Part shown: piece by piece, positions 30,219 through 41,344 of the stretch
How positions within the stretch are numbered: position 1 is the stretch's first letter
Layout of the letters: the number at the start of each line of letters is the position of its first letter
Assembly: GCF_027942865.1 (NCBI RefSeq)
Contig: NC_134509.1
Coordinates: 34,460,197-34,524,196 of the forward strand
Source: Odontesthes bonariensis
Taxonomy: Eukaryota; Chordata; Actinopteri; Atheriniformes; Atherinopsidae
Direction: 5' to 3'
Length of the DNA stretch: 64,000 bases
Notes under the pieces: generated by a model
What the model was told of the DNA's origin: nothing
The model's database searches: none
The model's input: the letters and a program-made list of their open reading frames with translations, nothing else
Program-made: the position numbers and the translations under genes

Positions 30219-30641
30219 TTAAAGCTGCGGTCGGCAACTTTTTTTTAGTCATATTAGCTTGAACTGTCATGGGATTCTGGAAGTAGAATATTAAATAGGC
30301 TGTTTAGGAAAAATAACGAAATCTGTAGCTCCCTCTGAAGCCTGTAATCGTGCTTGCAAAAACCGAGCGCTCCCGGCTGTTTTTAACCAATCAAGTTAGG
30401 GTGGAGGAATCCTACCTGTCAATCACAGCTTGTGCACACGCTGCTGAGGTGAGTCTGCCCCAGCTTGTGTGCGCTCACACTGGTGTGAACTCACGTGCAC
30501 AACCTCGTCCACGGAGGGGAAGGGGTTTGGGGGGCGATTCGGGGCTTGTTAGAGGTTGGGGGAGGGACCTGAAAGTTGTATCAGTTCGAATTTTCCGACT
30601 TTTGACTCGCAATTTTGAAAACCTGCCGACAGCAGCTTTAA
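30219..30641. mobile_element. TTAA-target MITE, copy 1 (423 bp)
   Basis: The termini are TTAAAGCTGCGGTCGGCAAC on the left and CTGCCGACAGCAGCTTTAA on the right. TTAA flanks both ends, pointing to a piggyBac or Kolobok mover. Copy 2 at 44,171-44,594 is nearly identical throughout. There is no transposase. Confidence 0.85.
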
Positions 30642-30815
30642 GTCAGGTCTGCGGGTCTTAATGGAACTCAACAAACAAGGTATTTGTGTAGTGTTTTGCG
30701 ATACCAACAAGGAGCACCCAAGTATTTAATTCCATAATTTTCAGTGTTCATCTCCGGTTCCACCTGTCTTGATGCAACCCTTAACTGTGTACATTTTCTG
30801 TTTGGTTTGTCATAG

Positions 30816-30856
30816 GATCGTCTCAGCTGAGCTCAGCCGATGAAATAGAGAGTGAA
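30816..30856 (+). CDS. Possible 41-nt exon upstream of the BEN-domain exons
   Basis: The acceptor TTGGTTTGTCATAG is followed by a frame reading SSQLSSADEIESE up to donor GTAAGA. It lies on the same strand as the BEN exons, 3.5 kb upstream, with a Harbinger element in between. It is too short for a family assignment, and membership of the same gene is inference from orientation and splice sites only. Confidence 0.3.
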
Positions 30857-31495
30857 GTAAGATGACTAATGCAATTTCATGTTTGCACTTGGGTAAACTA
30901 TGAATTCCTGCATGGTCACTAACTAACTAAACTGACTAATCCCCTTTCCCCTCAACCGTCTTGTCAGTGATTGGCTGAGGCCTAGTTTTGTTTGGCGTTT
31001 ACAGCCCCCGTGTTGTCTCCTGAAACCAGAGTTTTTTTGCAGTGTTTTCAGGGGGCAGGCAGCTAATCAAGGGAAGATTTGAGAGAATACTGAAATCATG
31101 CTAAACCATGCAGGACCTCATAATTCACCTTTACTCTTCTATTCGCAACTACAGTTTTTTTTAACTCTAGTATAGGTTAGATACAACAACAGATTACTGT
31201 ATTCAATCAGTTGTAAACTTTGTGCGTACTCAAACTGTTTTTGTATTTGGCCAGGGGGGTATTCCTAGAAAGTAGCTAAAGAAAGCCAGGCTATAGCCGG
31301 TAAGCGTCGCTTGAACTAGCTCCATCTCCCATTTAAGCCTTAAGTCGTTCCTCAAAGATATTTTAGCTGCATCTCGGTGAGGCTAATCCAAGCGAGGCTT
31401 ACATAGCCTAGCTTAGTGCGAGTGCACGAGGAACGTAAGAAGCCCTGACGAGTGGATGGTGGAAAAACGGAGATCTGTGTGAAAAGGAGAGCGAG

Positions 31496-32136
31496 ACAAG
31501 AGCTGTTATTTTTTCGTCAGCTGAACAAATAATGCTTATGGAGCTGTATGAGGATTTTAAAAGTGTCATCACCAGAAATGGTAAAACAGCTGCGATCAAT
31601 AAAGCGAAGAAACGGCATGGCCAGGCTAACTGCTGATAGACTAAATGCGTAAGTTATGAAAGTTTCATACCATTGACATTCATTTTACTGTCCTCATGTA
31701 TTTATACTCTCCTCTTTGTGTTATAATTTGTTTACATAAAGCATGCTGAATTGTGTCTGTATGAGATGTACAGCACAAATATACTGGCCCTGCTCACTTT
31801 ATTAATAACCCAATAATCGACACGCATCATCATACTTTGTGACTATATTATCCTGTGTGTGACCCACATATTATTTTTCACTGTTACATCTCAACAGGAT
31901 CAATCTTAACAGCCAAAAGCGTACCTGGCAGCAAGTAAAGGTAAAGTACAGGAAAATATTTCAGAGTGGTAAGTAGCCTTTGAAGAAATGTGTTTGTCCA
32001 ATAAAGAGAGCACCAAACTAGATATGGAATACAAGAAACTGAAAATAAAAAAGATCAAGCTAGAGATTATGAAACTGGAGAGGGATGTTAGTATAAATTC
32101 AGATAAAGGAGAATTTGGTGTTGTGAACTGTATTTA
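31496..32136 (+). pseudogene. Harbinger Myb/SANT-like accessory gene, frameshifted
   Basis: A first block reads SSAEQIMLMELYEDFKSVIT then NGKTAAINKAKKR, shifts frame, and continues LTADRLNA to a donor near 31,650. A second exon (31,901-31,971) reads INLNSQKRTWQQVKVKYRKI followed by FQS. A third segment reads NKESTKLDMEYKKLKIKKIK and LEIMKLERD before a stop near 32,136. This is the Myb-like DNA-binding partner that helps Harbinger nucleases enter the nucleus and find the element ends, with a trihelix-type N-terminus and a C-terminal basic coiled-coil segment. The frameshift in the helix region makes this copy non-functional. Confidence 0.7.
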
Positions 32137-32562
32137 ATTCTGTTTTCTCTCCACAGCTTGAGAAACATGTAATAATAATTAAACAATTCAACACAACTCA
32201 AACTTGTCATTATTGTACGGTTCATGCAATGACCTAAACGTGTGGAAAGTTATAAATCATCTCTATCCATTTAGCCTTCTTACACTTGCTCTGACTTAAA
32301 CTGTTACTATGTCAATGCTAAATTATGAAAAGAAGTTCTAACTCAAAGGTCCCAACAATAAGGATCAAAGGAAATATGTGTCCCTGTACAGGTCCCTCAC
32401 TGTGTCAGGAGAAACTGAGTCCTTTCAGGCACTAGAACTCAACGAAGAAAAGACTTGAGCCTGAAAAGTTGTCCACAAGACAAAATGTATAAAATATGAA
32501 GTATACTATTAATTTAAGATGGCTCTGTCAGAAGTCAGCCATGGTGCCTGAGAAGTTTAAGC

Positions 32563-32619
32563 AATGAACCTGTATTTAATTTGGCCAAAGGTCATTTCTA
32601 TCCGTGCCCTTGTTTTAGC
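32563..32619 (-). pseudogene. Harbinger nuclease fragment (C-terminal motif)
   Basis: Minus-strand frame reads TRARIEMTFGQIKYRF, matching the RTR..VE.TFG.LK.RF block near the C-terminus of HARBI1-like nucleases. A stop follows three codons later. Its upstream side is replaced by the hexanucleotide repeat. Confidence 0.6.
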
Positions 32620-32719
32620 ATGTGCATGTGCATGTGCATGTGCATGTGCATGTGCATGTGCATGTGCATGTGCATGTGCATGTGCATGTGCATGTGCATG
32701 TGCATGTGCATGTGCATGC
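32618..32719. repeat. (TGCATG)n hexanucleotide repeat, about 17 copies
   Basis: A pure TGCATG/GTGCAT tandem of 102 bp. GCCCTTGTT occurs at both edges, suggesting that the array expanded from within that sequence. It interrupts the Harbinger nuclease remnant. Confidence 0.98.
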
Positions 32720-33339
32720 CCTTGTTCCTGGATCAGGATATGGCGTGAGGAGGTACGGCCAGCATGCATTGCCTCTGTCCCCAAGCAGGACACCATTGAA
32801 CTCTCCTGCAGAATAAGAGAAATGTTGGATGGATATACATGTGTTAAGACTTTAGGCAATTTGATGCAATATGTGCCTTATATGGCTATCTATAATAAAG
32901 TATGACGAGCACTTTAAATTCCTTAAGATGACCTCTACACCTGACCTCTCATTACATTACCAAAATTCTGCCTATGCTACACCTTACTTCAAAAGTACAC
33001 TCCTTCGGGTAAGTAAAATTCTTGCGCCTTGTGCAAACCTCTGTGCCAGTGAGGATGCTCGTAAAATCCAAGAATCATGAACTGATCCCGGCCATTTAGC
33101 CTCAGTGTTGGAAATGAAATGACCTTCATCACAGATCATCTGTATGCACGGAGGATAGGAGTCAATGATGAGCTTTCACAGGGCATAAATGTAACATTGC
33201 TCAGCATTACTCAAAGGGGTTGATGTGGTATTTTTCAAAATGAGAAATCCAGTTCAGAGTCTATGGACAATTATCCCCAAGTGTACCTGTACATTTAGGA
33301 TATGGAAAAATGTTCGGTTTACATAGTCAGCCTCCACGG

Positions 33340-33572
33340 GTCCAGCAGGGGCCTGGACAATGTGACAATGTTTAAATCCAGACTGAAAACAGTTCTATTT
33401 AGATGTGCATATGACACCTGAAAGTATTTTATCTGCACTCTTCACTTTTAAATTAATTAATTAATGATTTTTTTGTTCTTTGGAATGATTTTATTGCCTT
33501 CTTGTGGTTTTATGTAGCTGTAAAGCACTTGCCTTGTGTACGAATTGTGTCTACACATTGCCTTGCCTTGGA
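33340..33572 (+). mobile_element. L2/Rex-type LINE 3' end
   Basis: FKSRLKTVLFRCAYDT is encoded before a stop, followed by TGTAGCTGTAAAGCACTTGC and a CATTGCCTTGCCTTG tail. It is a short 5'-truncated insertion inside the Harbinger element. Confidence 0.7.
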
Positions 33573-33574
33573 TG

Positions 33575-33740
33575 CGTACATGGGTACAGTGTAGTGCACC
33601 GATAACATGGGGAAGCCTGAGGGAGATGATGAACTTAATGCAAATACTTCAGCCAGTAGGTTGTTTTACATTATCGGCTGCTGTAAATGTGGAGCAGCAG
33701 CCTGAAAGGACAGAGGTCATATTTTTAATATGGTAAGATG
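33575..33740 (-). pseudogene. Harbinger nuclease fragment (first catalytic block)
   Basis: Minus-strand frame reads LRLPHVIGALHCTHVRIQ, matching the family's 'GFP.VIGCIDGTHI' block that carries the first catalytic aspartate. Here the D is replaced by H, so the copy is catalytically dead. Stops flank the fragment. Confidence 0.65.
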
Positions 33741-34365
33741 TTTTAATTCCTGCGTTTTATCTAATATCTTGTTTGTACAGTCCTTGACTGCACAAATAAT
33801 TTGTATCATTAACCATATTACCTGTCCCCCATTTTTCTGAGTCAGGTCCTACGTGGGTGTAGATCGGATGTTTGTTAGGTATTGATTAGTTTTAATGAAT
33901 ACCATGTTCTCTCTCATTTAATTTCATGCTCATGTGTGTATAGTTGCGTTTCTTTAGTTGCACTGGCACCGACTGATTGATTTTTCGAGACAGTGAAAGT
34001 GGTGATATGATAACCACAGTTTTTGCTTCGTTTTTTAGACAAGACATGAGTTGCGGGAGCGCAGAATTCTAGTTGAACATTTCTTTCCGGAGTCCGTTTC
34101 AGCCGGTCGGACATTTTTTGAGTTGCAGCTAAGCTAAGCTTCAACTTTAGCCTGCCCGAGACCAGGCTAGTTCAGCAGCATAAACTACCATGGTTACTCA
34201 GCGGGAGTTCAAATAAGCCACCTTTATGGAACGGAACTCTCGCTAACTTTAGCCAGAAGTAGCGAAATAAGCCAGGCTTTCCGCTAAGCCAGCTTCTAGG
34301 AATACCCCCCTGGTGTATGTAATGTTTTTTTTTTTTTTTTTTTTGTCACTACAATTTTTTTTCAG

Positions 34366-35479
34366 TGCCATCACGTAGAGTGCAAGCAGCTGAGAGAGGA
34401 CAACCGCAGGCTGCAACAGGAAAATTGTTCACTGAAACAAAAAATAGCAACACTGAAATGTAATACTATTAATATTCAATAAGTTTTTTATGAAACAATA
34501 TTTTTGTTGTTGTTTGTCTTACATGTTAGCTAAATTACTATTATGCATTTCTTTGCTCAGTGCTCCCAGACATTTTGGAGAAGATGCAGGGATATCTTTA
34601 CCTAGCACCAACACAATCAGCTGCACCAAGACTAGCACAACACAATCATCATCAGCATCATCTCCAGCACCAGCAACAGACTCTGTAAGAATCTGTTTGA
34701 TTTTGTTTGCATAGGTTAAGTTATTTAGTTTCAGCTGCACTGTTTTCTAAATGCATCAGCTGTACACTCGGTTAATTTAAATGCATGCAGTACCCCTTTC
34801 AATGTTTTACCCTTTTTTGCATTGCAGCCAAGGGCGCTGTGATTGGTTGTCTCAGCTACTTCCTTGTTCTCATGGCAGCAGTTTTCGAGAGCAAAAGCCT
34901 TGTCAATATGCTGTTAAAAACGATATCAGTGCTTTCTTTCTAATGTGTGTAAATAAATGAAGCTACAGTGACTGAATTAGTAAGTACAAACGATATATCA
35001 GTTATAGGGTACACTCGTGGCACAATGCCTGCAGTCTGACTACCGTACTTGTTTCTCCACTGAATGTAAACACACATCGGCAGACTCAAATTCCTCCATG
35101 CTTGCATTTTCTGCAAGTAAAAACGGACTTGGTATTTCAAATAATGGTACTGCTTGCTTTAAAGGTCATCCCAAAAGGACTTGTGGAGCGCTGCTCCATA
35201 CAAAGCCCCCAAAAATTCATCAATGATTTGCTGCACGGCCTCTACACCAGGGAATTCATATCCGCCCATTCTGTGACTGGCCAGCCCTCCAGCAGCGGCA
35301 CCGATAAAAAACCTGGCCTCCCCAAGCAGGACCTCCTTGAAATTATAAGTAGGTATATATAGAATAGATACTTGGGAGGTTTCAGAAAAGCTGTTTATTC
35401 TGATAACCTCGTATTCATATCTTTGGTATATGTGTTTGTGTGTTCCCACAGATGCTGCAAAGACGAAATTCTCATTCTA
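34366..35479 (+). CDS. BEN-domain gene, 3' exons (partial)
   Basis: Exon 34,366-34,459 (acceptor TTTTTTTTCAG) encodes a heptad-like coil, CKQLREDNRRLQQENCSLKQ. Exon 34,561-34,684 (acceptor CTTTGCTCAG, donor GTAAGA) encodes LPDILEKMQGYLYLAPTQSA and a His/Gln-rich tail. The BEN exon (from about 35,130, ending 35,348 at GTAGGT) reads VIPKGLVERC, QKFINDLLHGLYTREFISAH, SVTGQ and LPKQDLLEII. The last exon, 35,452-35,479, joins in frame to give IINAAKTKFSF and a stop. BEN domains bind DNA and act in transcriptional and chromatin repression; a coil before the domain is usual for oligomerisation. The first part of the gene is not identified, and the exon immediately before the BEN exon is uncertain because the phases do not match. 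Whether it is a host gene or transposon-borne is open. Confidence 0.65.
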
Positions 35480-35701
35480 AACAGACACGAACATCAATTC
35501 ATTCATCCGACAAAAATTGAACAATGCGGTCAAGTTCAACAAGTGAATGGATTTCCCCCCAAAAAACTTTTTTTTTCTCTCTCAAACACATTCATTCACA
35601 CACGCATCTACAACACTCATCAGGTCCAACAACACTACATTATTACCCTTCACGCATACAACACCACATTCCAAACCCTTGCGCAAACATAGCCTACGAA
35701 C

Positions 35702-36365
35702 TAGTGTTGCGCGGGCCGCCCCAACCCGACCCATCACGCTGCCAACCCAGCCCGCCCGACCCGAAAGATTACACAATGATTTTTAACCCGACCCCGCCCG
35801 ACCCGCTTAAAAAAAAATTAAATGAATAAGTATTTATTTATGTAGGCCTATTAAACACAAATTAACTGTTTGCGGCCGCGCAAGGGGGCGCGTAATGTCA
35901 TAGGCTGCCAAAAGCTGCGCGCATTCACCCTTAATTTCCCTTGCATCAATAGCCTACAGTTGCTACTCTAAAGTCTTGATCGCAGCACATCCATCTGACG
36001 ATTATGGTTGTAATTCCACTTTTCGTTGCCACATCAGACACCCAAGCTCTGTGCATGTCATATGAATTTAGAGAGAGAGAGCTTCACGTGAGTAGGCTGC
36101 CTGTTTGCTTGCATTCTGCGGTCTTCTGCATTGGTGCCGTGCGCAGGGGGAGAGAGAGCAAGCACACAAGTGCAGACGCTGTCAATTGGCATTCTGCTGT
36201 CTCGGATGTGCGTAGGTGTGATTTTAATGGTGTAATTATGATGTCTGTGATCTGACCCGACCCGACCGCAACCCGTGGATTCTAAGAAAATAATGTCCCG
36301 ACCCCACCCGGCCCGCGGGCTAGCCCGAGGGTCCCGCCGGGCTCGGGCCGGCCCGCGCATCACTA
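35702..36365. mobile_element. hAT MITE, 664 bp
   Basis: The termini are TAGTGTTGCGCGGGCCG and CGGCCCGCGCATCACTA. The target duplication is CTACGAAC (35,694-35,701) against CTATGAAC (36,366-36,373), a 7/8 match. The interior ends are rich in CCCGACCC/GGGTCGGG. No transposase. Confidence 0.85.
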
Positions 36366-36373
36366 CTATGAAC

Positions 36374-37229
36374 ACAAACAAACACACTACATTGCTTCAT
36401 CTCCCTCTCTTTCGCTTTCCCTTTTTTGAACTTTTTTGAACTTTTGAACGTGCCGGTGTGCACAAACAATTATTATTTGACAATAAATGATCAACTGTTT
36501 AAAGAATGTTGATTTTTTTTGTTCTCATTTCTCGTATTTTAGCAGTCTGTAGAAAACATTGTGCTAATGGTAAGTGGTTGCAGTCTTAATTTGTATGCAG
36601 TTAATTATTGTTAGTGTTATGGTTAAAAACTGCATAATGTAATGGTAATGCAGTTAGTATTATAGTACTAAAATTATAGTATTCTATAGTAAAAAAGTAT
36701 AGTAAACATTCTGTTATTTACTGTAGTATATTTTTGTGTTTTTGTGGTATACTGTAGTAATATGCATGTAGTATACTGTAGTAACAAAACTGTAGTTTTT
36801 TGTAGTATACTACAGTTTACTGTAGTAAAAAAACTATAGTAAAGTCCAAAAACACTATAGTATTTACTATAGTAAATATAGGGTATACTATAGTTTATTT
36901 ACTATAGTAAACTATAGTTTTTTTTCATATGGGCTGCCTTTCTCCTGATTGAAATGACTCGCGCTACGTGCATCTTTGCAAACCAGAGCAATCAGCTGAG
37001 AATGTCAAAATCCTCACTCCTGCTTTCCCCTTCACGCACGCCTTTTTTGCTGTGTCTTGTGTAGCACTTGCTTGATGTTTGACTGTGTTAGGAGAGTTGT
37101 TCAGTAACTAGTTCGTCATAATTTCAAAGTAAGCTCATATCAACAGGTTTCGCTAGTTTTACGGCATAGGGCTGCCGTACCATTTACGTGCCATAGCGAT
37201 TCACAAAACATTTGCGCAAGGTACCACGG
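36374..37229. other. Unassigned AT-rich sequence
   Basis: Contains the palindrome cluster listed at 36,650-36,930. The rest shows no coding pattern. Confidence 0.45.
36650..36930. repeat. Cluster of ACTATAGTAAACTATAGT-type palindromes
   Basis: Repeated TATAGTA, CTGTAGTA and TACTACAGT units with overlapping dyad symmetry, for example TTACTATAGTAAACTATAG near 36,900. It is probably a degenerate MITE or a self-complementary AT-rich minisatellite. Confidence 0.7.
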
Positions 37230-37424
37230 GCGTAAGTAAGGCCACACCCCTACTAAACAGCTCATTCTGGGGATCCTAAGGAAAGCTCATTTTTGGGACT
37301 GGCTGTAATTCTGCACCAAGGCAGAATTTTGGGGAAAAAAACTCAGATACAGTATTAGGGGACCACTAAAGCCTATAAAAATACAAAAAAGCCTCCATTT
37401 ATTTTCATGCCATAGGATCTTTAA
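37230..37424. mobile_element. Right half of a TTAA-target transposon (partner type of 3,762)
   Basis: It ends CATGCCATAGGATCTTTAA, the inverse of the terminus at 3,762. Upstream it carries TCCTAAGGAAAGCTCAT and GGGGACCACTAAAGCCTAT, recognisable as the 3' half of a common fish repeat. The left half is absent. Confidence 0.55.
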
Positions 37425-38354
37425 GACCGCACAAGGGTTAAGCTGCTTTCCACCTACATTTTTAGCTTGATGTGCAACTCTTCCAGTGACTAGTGTGACA
37501 CATGGCTCACTTTTTTTTAGGCTTTTAGGCTGTAGCCTCGTTTCCACTGTCAGTACGGTTCGGTACATTTTGCATTTATATGACTCATTTTTCCACATAG
37601 GTTGGACTCACACTCGACCGAGTATGATTGAACATGAGTAGGTTCAACATACTTTGTCATATTTTCTGGATAAGCCAAACAATGTGTGTGTGTGTGTGTG
37701 TGTGTGTGAATCTTGCACCTGCCTTCCCAGGCTAATTGTTTTGTCTCATTATGGTTGAATCATTTAAGGTCCTATATCGTATGCATAGTGGAAAAGTACA
37801 GAAACTATTTAATATGCATTTATAGTTGGTGGGGAGGCTGCTGCTGCTGATATTACTGGAGGTGGGCTGTATTTATCTGAGTGTAGACATTAAAAAGAGT
37901 ATGGGAGAGATAGTAGCTGATTAAACAAGTGTTATGTGATTATGAAAGGATACAAAGATAGCTCAAATTAAAAATGGCTCACTCTGACCTGCCATGCTGC
38001 TGATTGTTTGTAGGAGATTCTGTGCTGAGAGAGGCTGCAGACTGTTTGAACTAAACAGAAAAAGTTGCTCATTCGTAAACTTAAAGGGGAACATTAATGG
38101 GGGGACAAGAATAAAGAAGGGGTGGAAGGACACACCCCCACAAAGGTTTGTGCATTCATTTAAGACAAGGGAAGATAATAGCCTGGGAATTCCCATGCTG
38201 CTTTGCACGCGATTTCATTCACACTGCAAAGGCAGCCTGGAAACCACCACCCTTATTTTTGCCTGAGTTAGGGAACCAATCACAGAACGGGGGGGCAGCA
38301 AGACGATGACGACGCCTATGCGCGACACCGAAGCTTGTAGAGTGTTAATCCAAC
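37425..38354. other. Unassigned; includes (TG)n at about 37,684-37,708
   Basis: Transposon-end-like GTTTCCACTGTCAGTACGGT near 37,540 and a short TG microsatellite. The segment just before 38,355 may be the 5' flank of the RecQ-like fragment. Confidence 0.4.
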
Positions 38355-38603
38355 ATGGCAGCGGACACAACGTTACCGTTCGATGCAGCCTTAGAAAGTG
38401 TTTTAAGTAGCTTAGAACGCAAGTTTACTTTTAAAAAAGAGCAACGTTTGGCGTTGAAAGATTTCATTGCCAAGAAGGATGTATTTCCTCATCGAATTTC
38501 TGTCGCTCTACATACGTCATCTGGTATAAGTGATACAATTGGCTATGAATCGCGCGCAAAGCAGCATGGGAAGAACCAGACACCATTTGATAGACATTCG
38601 TAG
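38355..38603 (+). pseudogene. RecQ-like helicase N-terminal fragment
   Basis: The ORF starts at ATG 38,355 (MAADTTLPFDAALESVLSSL) and runs through FTFKKEQRLALKDFIAKKDV. In RecQ/Bloom-like helicases that ride on fish transposons, this 'F.LK.EQR.AL..F..KKDVF' block directly precedes the Walker A (ATP-binding) loop. Here the reading leaves the family right after KKDVF, and Walker A, DEAH and all later motifs are missing. The sequence then ends in an 83-codon ORF. It is a truncated relic or the captured first exon of a non-autonomous element, with no helicase activity possible. Confidence 0.5.
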
Positions 38604-39327
38604 CGGCCAATAAACGGCTCTAGGCATTCGTAAACCACGCCTCAAATACGAGAAAATGCACACCTAGTTCCCAGACCACCATCTCATTGAGATGTGGACG
38701 CGTCAGCCATGCTAGGAAGATAATGTATTAAGCTGAATTAAGATCTCCATTAGACACTGGAAAGTTAACTGTGGCTACTCTTCCTGGAGTCCTTGCTTTT
38801 CAGTTTTAATAAAATTGAGAAAAATTCTGACACCTCTTTATTTTAAATTCACAGCTGAATTTTGGGTTTCTAACCTCAGTAAAACCAAATGCAACCATTT
38901 ATTTTGACACAATCATGACTTGAACATGAAATGTTTCATCCTGTTCTTATTAATAGACAGTATTCGTATTTTATAAACTGAACATTAATGATGGGAGAAA
39001 GAGAAAAGAGGAGGGGTGTGTGTGTGTGCCTGTGTTTGTCTGTCTGTGTTTTTTACACATCACAAAGTGGCATTTTTATTTGTTGCAGTTATAACAGCAA
39101 CTTCCTGTTGCCCATGCTCTGAAAAATGTCAATGACCTCACTGTGGTTGATTGGAATATTATTCTCAATGGCCAGTAGAAGAAGCTCTGAGAACCTCTCC
39201 TCTGTGCAAAGGGAAGTTTGGTGAAGTTTGGTGGACGCACACACATGCACACACGCACACACACGCAGGATGCTGCTCACTTCTCTAACTTCGTCAGTCA
39301 TCTTGCAAGAATACACCGTGGCGTGCA
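38604..39327. other. Unassigned; TG- and CA-rich microsatellites
   Basis: GTGTGTGTGTG near 39,017 and CACACACGCACACACACGC near 39,240. No gene seen. Confidence 0.5.
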
Positions 39328-40293
39328 AATCAAAAAATCAAATCAAATCAAATTTATTTGTATAGTACATTTCATGTACAAAACAATTCAAAGTGCTTTA
39401 CATAAAATAAAAGCATTGCCGCAGGGAGTGTAAGAAGCATTACAAATACATAAAAGAATATAAAGAGAAACAAATAAAATACTTTAAATTGATTTAAAAA
39501 CAATTAACAGTCCAGATAAATTAAAAGATATCGTGCTGATATCATGCATAGACACATGAGATTAACCTGGATTTAAAAATGTCTCCATTTGGTGAAAGTT
39601 TAATCTCCACTGGCAGTTTGTTCCACTTGTTTGCAGCATAACAGCTAAATGCTGCTTCTCCATGTTTAGTCTGGACTCTGGACTGGACTAGCTGGCCTGA
39701 GTCCTTGGATCTAAGAGCTCTGCTGGCTTTATATTCTCTGAACATATCACAGATGTATTTTGGGCCTAAACCGTTCTGGGATTTCTAAACCATCAGCAGG
39801 CTTTTAAAATCTATTCTGTGACTGACTGGAAGCCAGTGTAAAGATTTTAAAACTGGTGTGATGTGTTCAGATCTCTTAGTCCGGGTTAAAACTCTAGCAG
39901 CAGCGTTCTGGATGAGCTGCAGATGTTTAATGCTCTTTTTGGGAAGTCCAGTTAAAATAGCATTACAGTAATCGAGTCTACTGGAGATGAATGCATGGAT
40001 GAGTTTGATCCTGGTCTTTTTGGGAGAGGAAACCTTTAATTCTGTTGATGTTTCTGAGATGGTAAAAAGCTGCCTTGGTGACAGCTTTGATGTGGCTGCT
40101 GAAAGTCAGATCTGAGTCTGTCAACACTCCGAGGTTACGAACTTGGTCAGTGATTGTAAGGTCCCGAGTCTCAAGATATTTACCAACGCTGACCCTCTTC
40201 TCTTTGCTCCCAAACAGAATGATCTCAGTTTTGTCTTCATTTAATTGTAGAAAATTCTCTCTCATCCAGGTGTTTATTTCCTCCAGACACTGA
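39328..40293 (-). pseudogene. L2/Rex-type LINE reverse transcriptase, 3' part
   Basis: Minus-strand coding. From the right: CLEEINTWMRENFLQLNEDK, TEIILFGSKEKRVSVGKYLE, VRNLGVLTDSDLTFSSHIKA and FYHLRNINRIKGFL, then after a frameshift near 40,010 pieces down to FSCYAANKWNKLPVEIKLSP and FKSRLISCVYA. The 3' UTR ends in an (AATCA)n tail at 39,330-39,355. At 40,294 the LINE is split by the hAT element and resumes at 47,611. The order, frame and lack of overlap show that both parts were one copy. Confidence 0.85.
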
Positions 40294-40358
40294 CACAGTA
40301 CCAGGGCTGGACTGGCATCTGAAAAGGGCCCGGGCACTTTTTGATCACTGAGGGCCCA

Positions 40359-40405
<47 letters not shown>

Positions 40406-40432
40406 TACACACACACACACATATATATATGA
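40359..40432. repeat. (AT)n(AC)n microsatellite
   Basis: ATATATAT-type run followed by ACACACAC-type run near the left end of hAT element 1. Confidence 0.95.
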
Positions 40433-41344
40433 TGTCTGGAAGCATATACTAAAGAAGATTGTATGTTTGTTCAGTTTCACCAATTGAAATGAAGTGCATC
40501 GGCCTACATTAAAGAGCCCACATGAAAAAAAAAGCTTTTTCACTACTCACAAAAACCTTCTTCTTGGGGGAGATGGTCACAGTGTCAAATTGTCCGTTTC
40601 ATGAAGTGTTTGACAAAGAAACGCTGCTAGAGATGTCTTTTTTATGGTTTATTGAAATATACTATATACACAATTAGAAATAATACCTACGGTGGGTGAG
40701 AGAGAGAGATGCAAAGACAGGTAAAGGAAAGACAGAGAACTGCAATTCGTGCTCTGATGATAACCTGAGGGAGACAGAAAGCAGAGGTGAGGTCAGATAT
40801 GCTAGTTCCATTGCATACTCCATTTGAAATACAATAAGCTAATACAGAAAACGAGTAAACTCACAAAGGAAAAAGGAGAAGATGGGAACTCCATATCAGG
40901 TAAAGGCAAATCTTCAAATAATGTCCTAAGGGAAGAAAAAGACCAGATGGTAAAAAATAATAGACTTAATGACCATTGAGGTGGACGTCAGCAAGGTCAC
41001 ATAAGACTATACAGAGTAGTTAACTAGTGTAATGTACCTCTGTTCTGTCTATTTTTGGCCCTTCATTCATCATTTTATGACATTGACTTGCTGTTGCAGT
41101 TTCTGACCAGCAGATTGCAGTTTAACCCCATACGGTGTATATAGTTATTATTAACAATAACATAGAATAGTGAACACAACATTTATGCATGTTGGAGCTG
41201 TGGCTGTGAATAAACATGAATGGTGTTATTTAGCACACTGTAGAGGGCTGTTTGTTATTGAGGTGTGTAACACTTACAGATGCTTGTGAAATCCACACCA
41301 CTTGGAACACACCAACTGGAACATCCCTTAGGAAAAGGGAAGCC

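Larger units (their letters stand above)
31251..34313. mobile_element. PIF/Harbinger transposon with 20-bp perfect terminal repeats
   Basis: CCAGGGGGGTATTCCTAGAA at 31,251-31,270 is the exact reverse complement of 34,294-34,313. Inside are remnants of both genes of a Harbinger element: a Myb/SANT-like gene on plus and HARBI1-like nuclease pieces on minus. The genes are degenerate. A LINE tail has inserted near 33,340. No obvious target duplication remains. The element appears to sit in an intron of the BEN-domain gene. Confidence 0.85.

Noticed and set aside
32557-32905. ORFs with long (CA)n-type Ala-Cys, His-Val and His-Ala repeats
   Set aside because: They are products of the TGCATG hexanucleotide array, open in every frame because the unit lacks stops.
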